Assembly: GCF_024396695.1 (NCBI RefSeq)
Contig: NZ_CP094359.1
Coordinates: 1,116,001-1,180,000, forward strand
Source of the DNA: Acidithiobacillus sp. YTS05
GTDB taxonomy: Bacteria; Pseudomonadota; Gammaproteobacteria; Acidithiobacillales; Acidithiobacillaceae
DNA: 64,000 nt
Reading direction: 5' to 3'
Positions 62,368 to 64,000 of the stretch are shown here, piece after piece. The notes under the pieces are model-generated. The model was not told where the DNA came from. It searched no databases and saw only the letters and a list, made by a program, of their open reading frames with translations. Every line of letters begins with the position of its first letter. The stretch's first letter is position 1. A program made the position numbers and the translations under genes.

Positions 62368-62912
62368 CAGGGTAGTCCTATCTGTGTGCTGCGCGGCAGG
62401 CCAATGCAGGCGTCCGGTAGCAAGAGTATGACATCCACCCCTTGCGGATAGCGGGCGTGATTGCGTTCCCAGGCCATAAGAAAGGAAGGTGCTAGCGGTA
62501 GCCAAGTCGTCAGTTGACCGTTAATGCCCGGCCCTTGCAGTACATAATCCTGACCTGGACCGCGCAGTGCCCAACAGAGCAGGGTCGCGCTGTTTTCTGG
62601 TGCCTCCTCGCTGCCCTGAGGTAGGTCATCCAGGGCCGACCAATCCCAGTCGGCCGCGCGCGCCAGTACGAAATCTGCGGGCAGGTTGGACGCTCTGCGG
62701 GCATTCAGACCAGCAACCCAGTTTTCCAATTCCTTGTCGAGGCCTGGCCAGAGGCAGATGCTGGTCGCGCTGTCCAGTAGACAGGAAAGAACAAGCCCAA
62801 GACTGCCGAAAGGAAAGGTGTCCGCATCCGGCAACCGTTGTGGGATTCCCGGCCGGCTCATCGCAGCGAGCAAACTGCGGAAGCTTCGTTGATCCTGGTG
62901 TACCCGCGTCAT
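62367..62912 (-). CDS. phnH: PhnH, C-P lyase core subunit
   Basis: 181 residues from MTRVHQDQRSFRSLLAAMSRPG, the characteristic PhnH N-terminus. A PLP-transferase-like fold without the PLP lysine is typical; GPGINGQLTTWLPLAPSFLMAWERNHARYPQGVDVILL is preserved near the C-terminus. It is a structural and catalytic partner in the PhnGHIJ complex. Its ATG at 62912 overlaps the phnG stop by four bases. Confidence 0.95.
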   Translation of the reverse strand: MTRVHQDQRSFRSLLAAMSRPGIPQRLPDADTFPFGSLGLVLSCLLDSATSICLWPGLDKELENWVAGLNARRASNLPADFVLARAADWDWSALDDLPQGSEEAPENSATLLCWALRGPGQDYVLQGPGINGQLTTWLPLAPSFLMAWERNHARYPQGVDVILLLPDACIGLPRSTQIGLP

Positions 62913-63346
62913 TCCATGTTCTCCAGATTGAAGAAGTCCACCTGCGTGGCCCGATATTGCGCGTGCTGGCACGCGTTATCGTCGTCTATGGACTTTTGTA
63001 GAGCCTCCATCAAAAGTCTCCCCCAGCTCTCCCAGCTCGATGTGTCCTGCAACAATGCATCCCAGCGAGCAATCCAAAGGGCATGCTCGGCATCATCTCC
63101 CAAGAGCCAGCCCAACCCCTCGTACCCGCGGGCATCACGGATATGAGCTTGGGTGACGAGAAGATCCGTCAGACAAAATGGATCGCCCTCAACATCGGCT
63201 CGTGCGGGTAGCAAGAGAGTACCGAGCTGTGGACCCAGCAGCAGCTCATAGCTTGGCCAGTCCGGAACCCAGGTCGCGAGCTCCCTGAGCTGCGCCGGTG
63301 GCGCAAGTGCGAGGGTGGCCAGGACTTGGGAGCGTTGGTAGGGCAT
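62909..63346 (-). CDS. phnG: PhnG, C-P lyase core subunit
   Basis: 145 residues from the ATG at 63346 (MPYQRSQVLATLALAPPAQL), with GGAGG just before it; an ATG six codons upstream has no ribosome site. The PhnG pattern includes RPARADVEGDPFCLTDLLVTQ-like text and GLGWLLGDDAEHALWIARWDALL. It is the first gene of the phn operon, and all following genes overlap by four to about twenty bases, so one transcript is likely. Confidence 0.94.
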   Translation of the reverse strand: MPYQRSQVLATLALAPPAQLRELATWVPDWPSYELLLGPQLGTLLLPARADVEGDPFCLTDLLVTQAHIRDARGYEGLGWLLGDDAEHALWIARWDALLQDTSSWESWGRLLMEALQKSIDDDNACQHAQYRATQVDFFNLENME

Positions 63347-63365
63347 AACACCTCCAAAGCTCATA

Positions 63366-63377
63366 TTATATAGACAA
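63366..63377. promoter_or_regulatory. HutC/PhnF-type operator upstream of phnG
   Basis: TTATATAGACAA differs at one base from the HutC-group consensus TTGTATAGACAA. It overlaps the dyad TATAG-ACAA-CTATA (63369-63382) and lies 20 bases before the phnG start. PhnF, encoded at the operon end, is the expected binder. Confidence 0.65.
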
Positions 63378-63382
63378 CTATA

Positions 63383-63656
63383 ACTTTATAAATGTGACCT
63401 AGTGTTCAAATCAATCAACTTATCAGTCGTTTGAGCCTCGGACGTTGCGGACAAGGAAGAATGAGCTTTCCATGCTTTGTCAGGATCAATTACACATGGA
63501 ATTTCTCTGGTTGTTGTTACCAGTCAAAGGCACCCATCATGTCGTACGCATTGCGATCGCGGTGGTTGAGCGGCTCAAGCCCAAATCGTGATTCGATAAA
63601 CTTCAGGATGCTCGCAGTGCTCGTGACGTGATGATCTACCAACCCCGAACGAGTCC
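63383..63656. other. Intergenic stretch upstream of the phn operon, no gene seen
   Basis: The remainder of the ~380-base gap between phnG and the TonB receptor. The part nearest phnG is AT-rich and should carry the phn promoter. A GTGACC/TTCAAATC stretch vaguely resembles a Pho box, but units and phasing are not convincing. Confidence 0.45.
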
Positions 63657-63682
63657 AAAAAAGCCCCCGGCGATGCCGGGGG
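63657..63682 (-). terminator. Intrinsic terminator of the TonB-dependent receptor gene
   Basis: On the minus strand, CCCCCGGC and GCCGGGGG pair around a 3-base loop and are followed by CTTTTTT. It lies about 40 bases after the receptor stop. A textbook Rho-independent terminator. Confidence 0.93.
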
Positions 63683-63723
63683 TGCCTGTTAAACTGAGTA
63701 AGTGCACCGACTAAATGAACGCG

Positions 63724-64000
63724 TTAAAATCTTGCAGATACAGTGACAAAATATTGCCGGGGCGCACCTGGGTCTACCAGAATGGCACCAGCGCTGTTGC
63801 CGCCGAAGTATCCGCCACTGGTTATGTACTCGATAGGATTGTAGCGCGTATCGAAAAGGTTGTATAAGCCAACAGAGAGCTTGACAGTTTTCAGCGTCGG
63901 GATAAAAGAATCTAGTCGATTAGTTTTTATCCCAAGAATGAGATTAGATACATTGTATCCTGGCTGCTTCCGGTGCGATGGCGCACCAGTTAAATTATTG
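63724..64000 (-). CDS. TonB-dependent outer-membrane receptor, C-terminal part (runs off the window)
   Basis: The last 91 residues of a beta-barrel receptor are visible. They contain SNLILGIKTNRLDSF, a barrel strand VKLSVGLYNLFDTRYNP (the common GLYNLFDxRY motif), EYITSGGYFGGNSAGA, and the terminal strand PRQYFVTVSARF ending in the aromatic residue needed for outer-membrane assembly. The substrate cannot be told from this part. Position next to phn genes and the local tonB operon suggests a phosphorus compound or metal chelate, which is inference only. Confidence 0.9.
   Translation of the reverse strand, partial: NNLTGAPSHRKQPGYNVSNLILGIKTNRLDSFIPTLKTVKLSVGLYNLFDTRYNPIEYITSGGYFGGNSAGAILVDPGAPRQYFVTVSARF

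Noticed and set aside
63383..63440. A Pho box upstream of phnG
   Set aside because: Only one loosely similar unit is present and 11-base phasing is absent, unlike the arrays at 49281 and 50182.

Overview
The window reads as a chromosomal segment of an acidophilic, chemolithoautotrophic proteobacterium, most probably Acidithiobacillus or a close relative (inference). The grounds are a form II RuBisCO cluster (cbbM-cbbQ-cbbO with divergent cbbR), a cyoABCD-type bo3 quinol oxidase, a P3A-type H+-ATPase, a Tat-exported phosphoesterase and RNase T2, and GC-rich coding DNA separated by AT-rich control regions. No search was run; all family calls come from motifs and recalled families.

Layout. (1) 1-3.7 kb: the CO2-fixation cluster. 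(2) 3.8-25.2 kb: a carbon, energy and acid-stress region with heavy decay. Phosphoketolase is an N-terminal remnant broken by a 14-bp tandem duplication. PEP synthase is broken by two 1258-bp IS3-family copies in opposite orientation plus an in-frame stop. The glucan phosphorylase is frameshifted and truncated, and cydA and cydB are fused out of frame by a deletion. Intact genes here are a D-lactate dehydrogenase type enzyme, UspA, a DHA2 drug exporter, a TauE exporter, an amino-acid permease, the H+-ATPase, a Crp/Fnr regulator, and a PadR-DUF2202 pair with a clear promoter and operator. (3) 25.3-33.3 kb: mobile DNA, comprising an IS481-like remnant, an ISNCY/IS1202-like element with a 16-bp target duplication, an orphan hicB, IS66, and a group II intron beside an aldo/keto reductase fragment. 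(4) 33.6-39.85 kb: a 1578-residue DUF4011-helicase-nuclease-DUF3320 protein, a tyrosine integrase and tRNA-Thr, i.e. a defence-type integrated island. (5) 39.9-44.3 kb: cyoABCD plus an extra 54-residue membrane protein. (6) 44.6-64 kb: a phosphorus-scavenging region.

In region 6, sqdB (sulfolipid synthesis), a glycosyltransferase and a metallophosphoesterase look like membrane-lipid remodelling under phosphate shortage. A PHS-like MFS carrier is a candidate phosphate transporter. ExbB-ExbD-TonB, an RNase T2 and a Tat phosphoesterase would take phosphate from outside nucleic acids and lipids. A phnGHIJKLM-DUF1045-phnN-phnF operon degrades phosphonates, and a TonB-dependent receptor starts at the right edge. 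Arrays of 7-bp Pho-box-like units with 11-bp phasing occur at four promoters, next to an OmpR/PhoB-type regulator with an atypical receiver domain. This Pho-box-linked region is the most coherent system in the window. The most unusual sequence-level signals are two independent, exact 14-bp tandem duplications, each breaking a gene.
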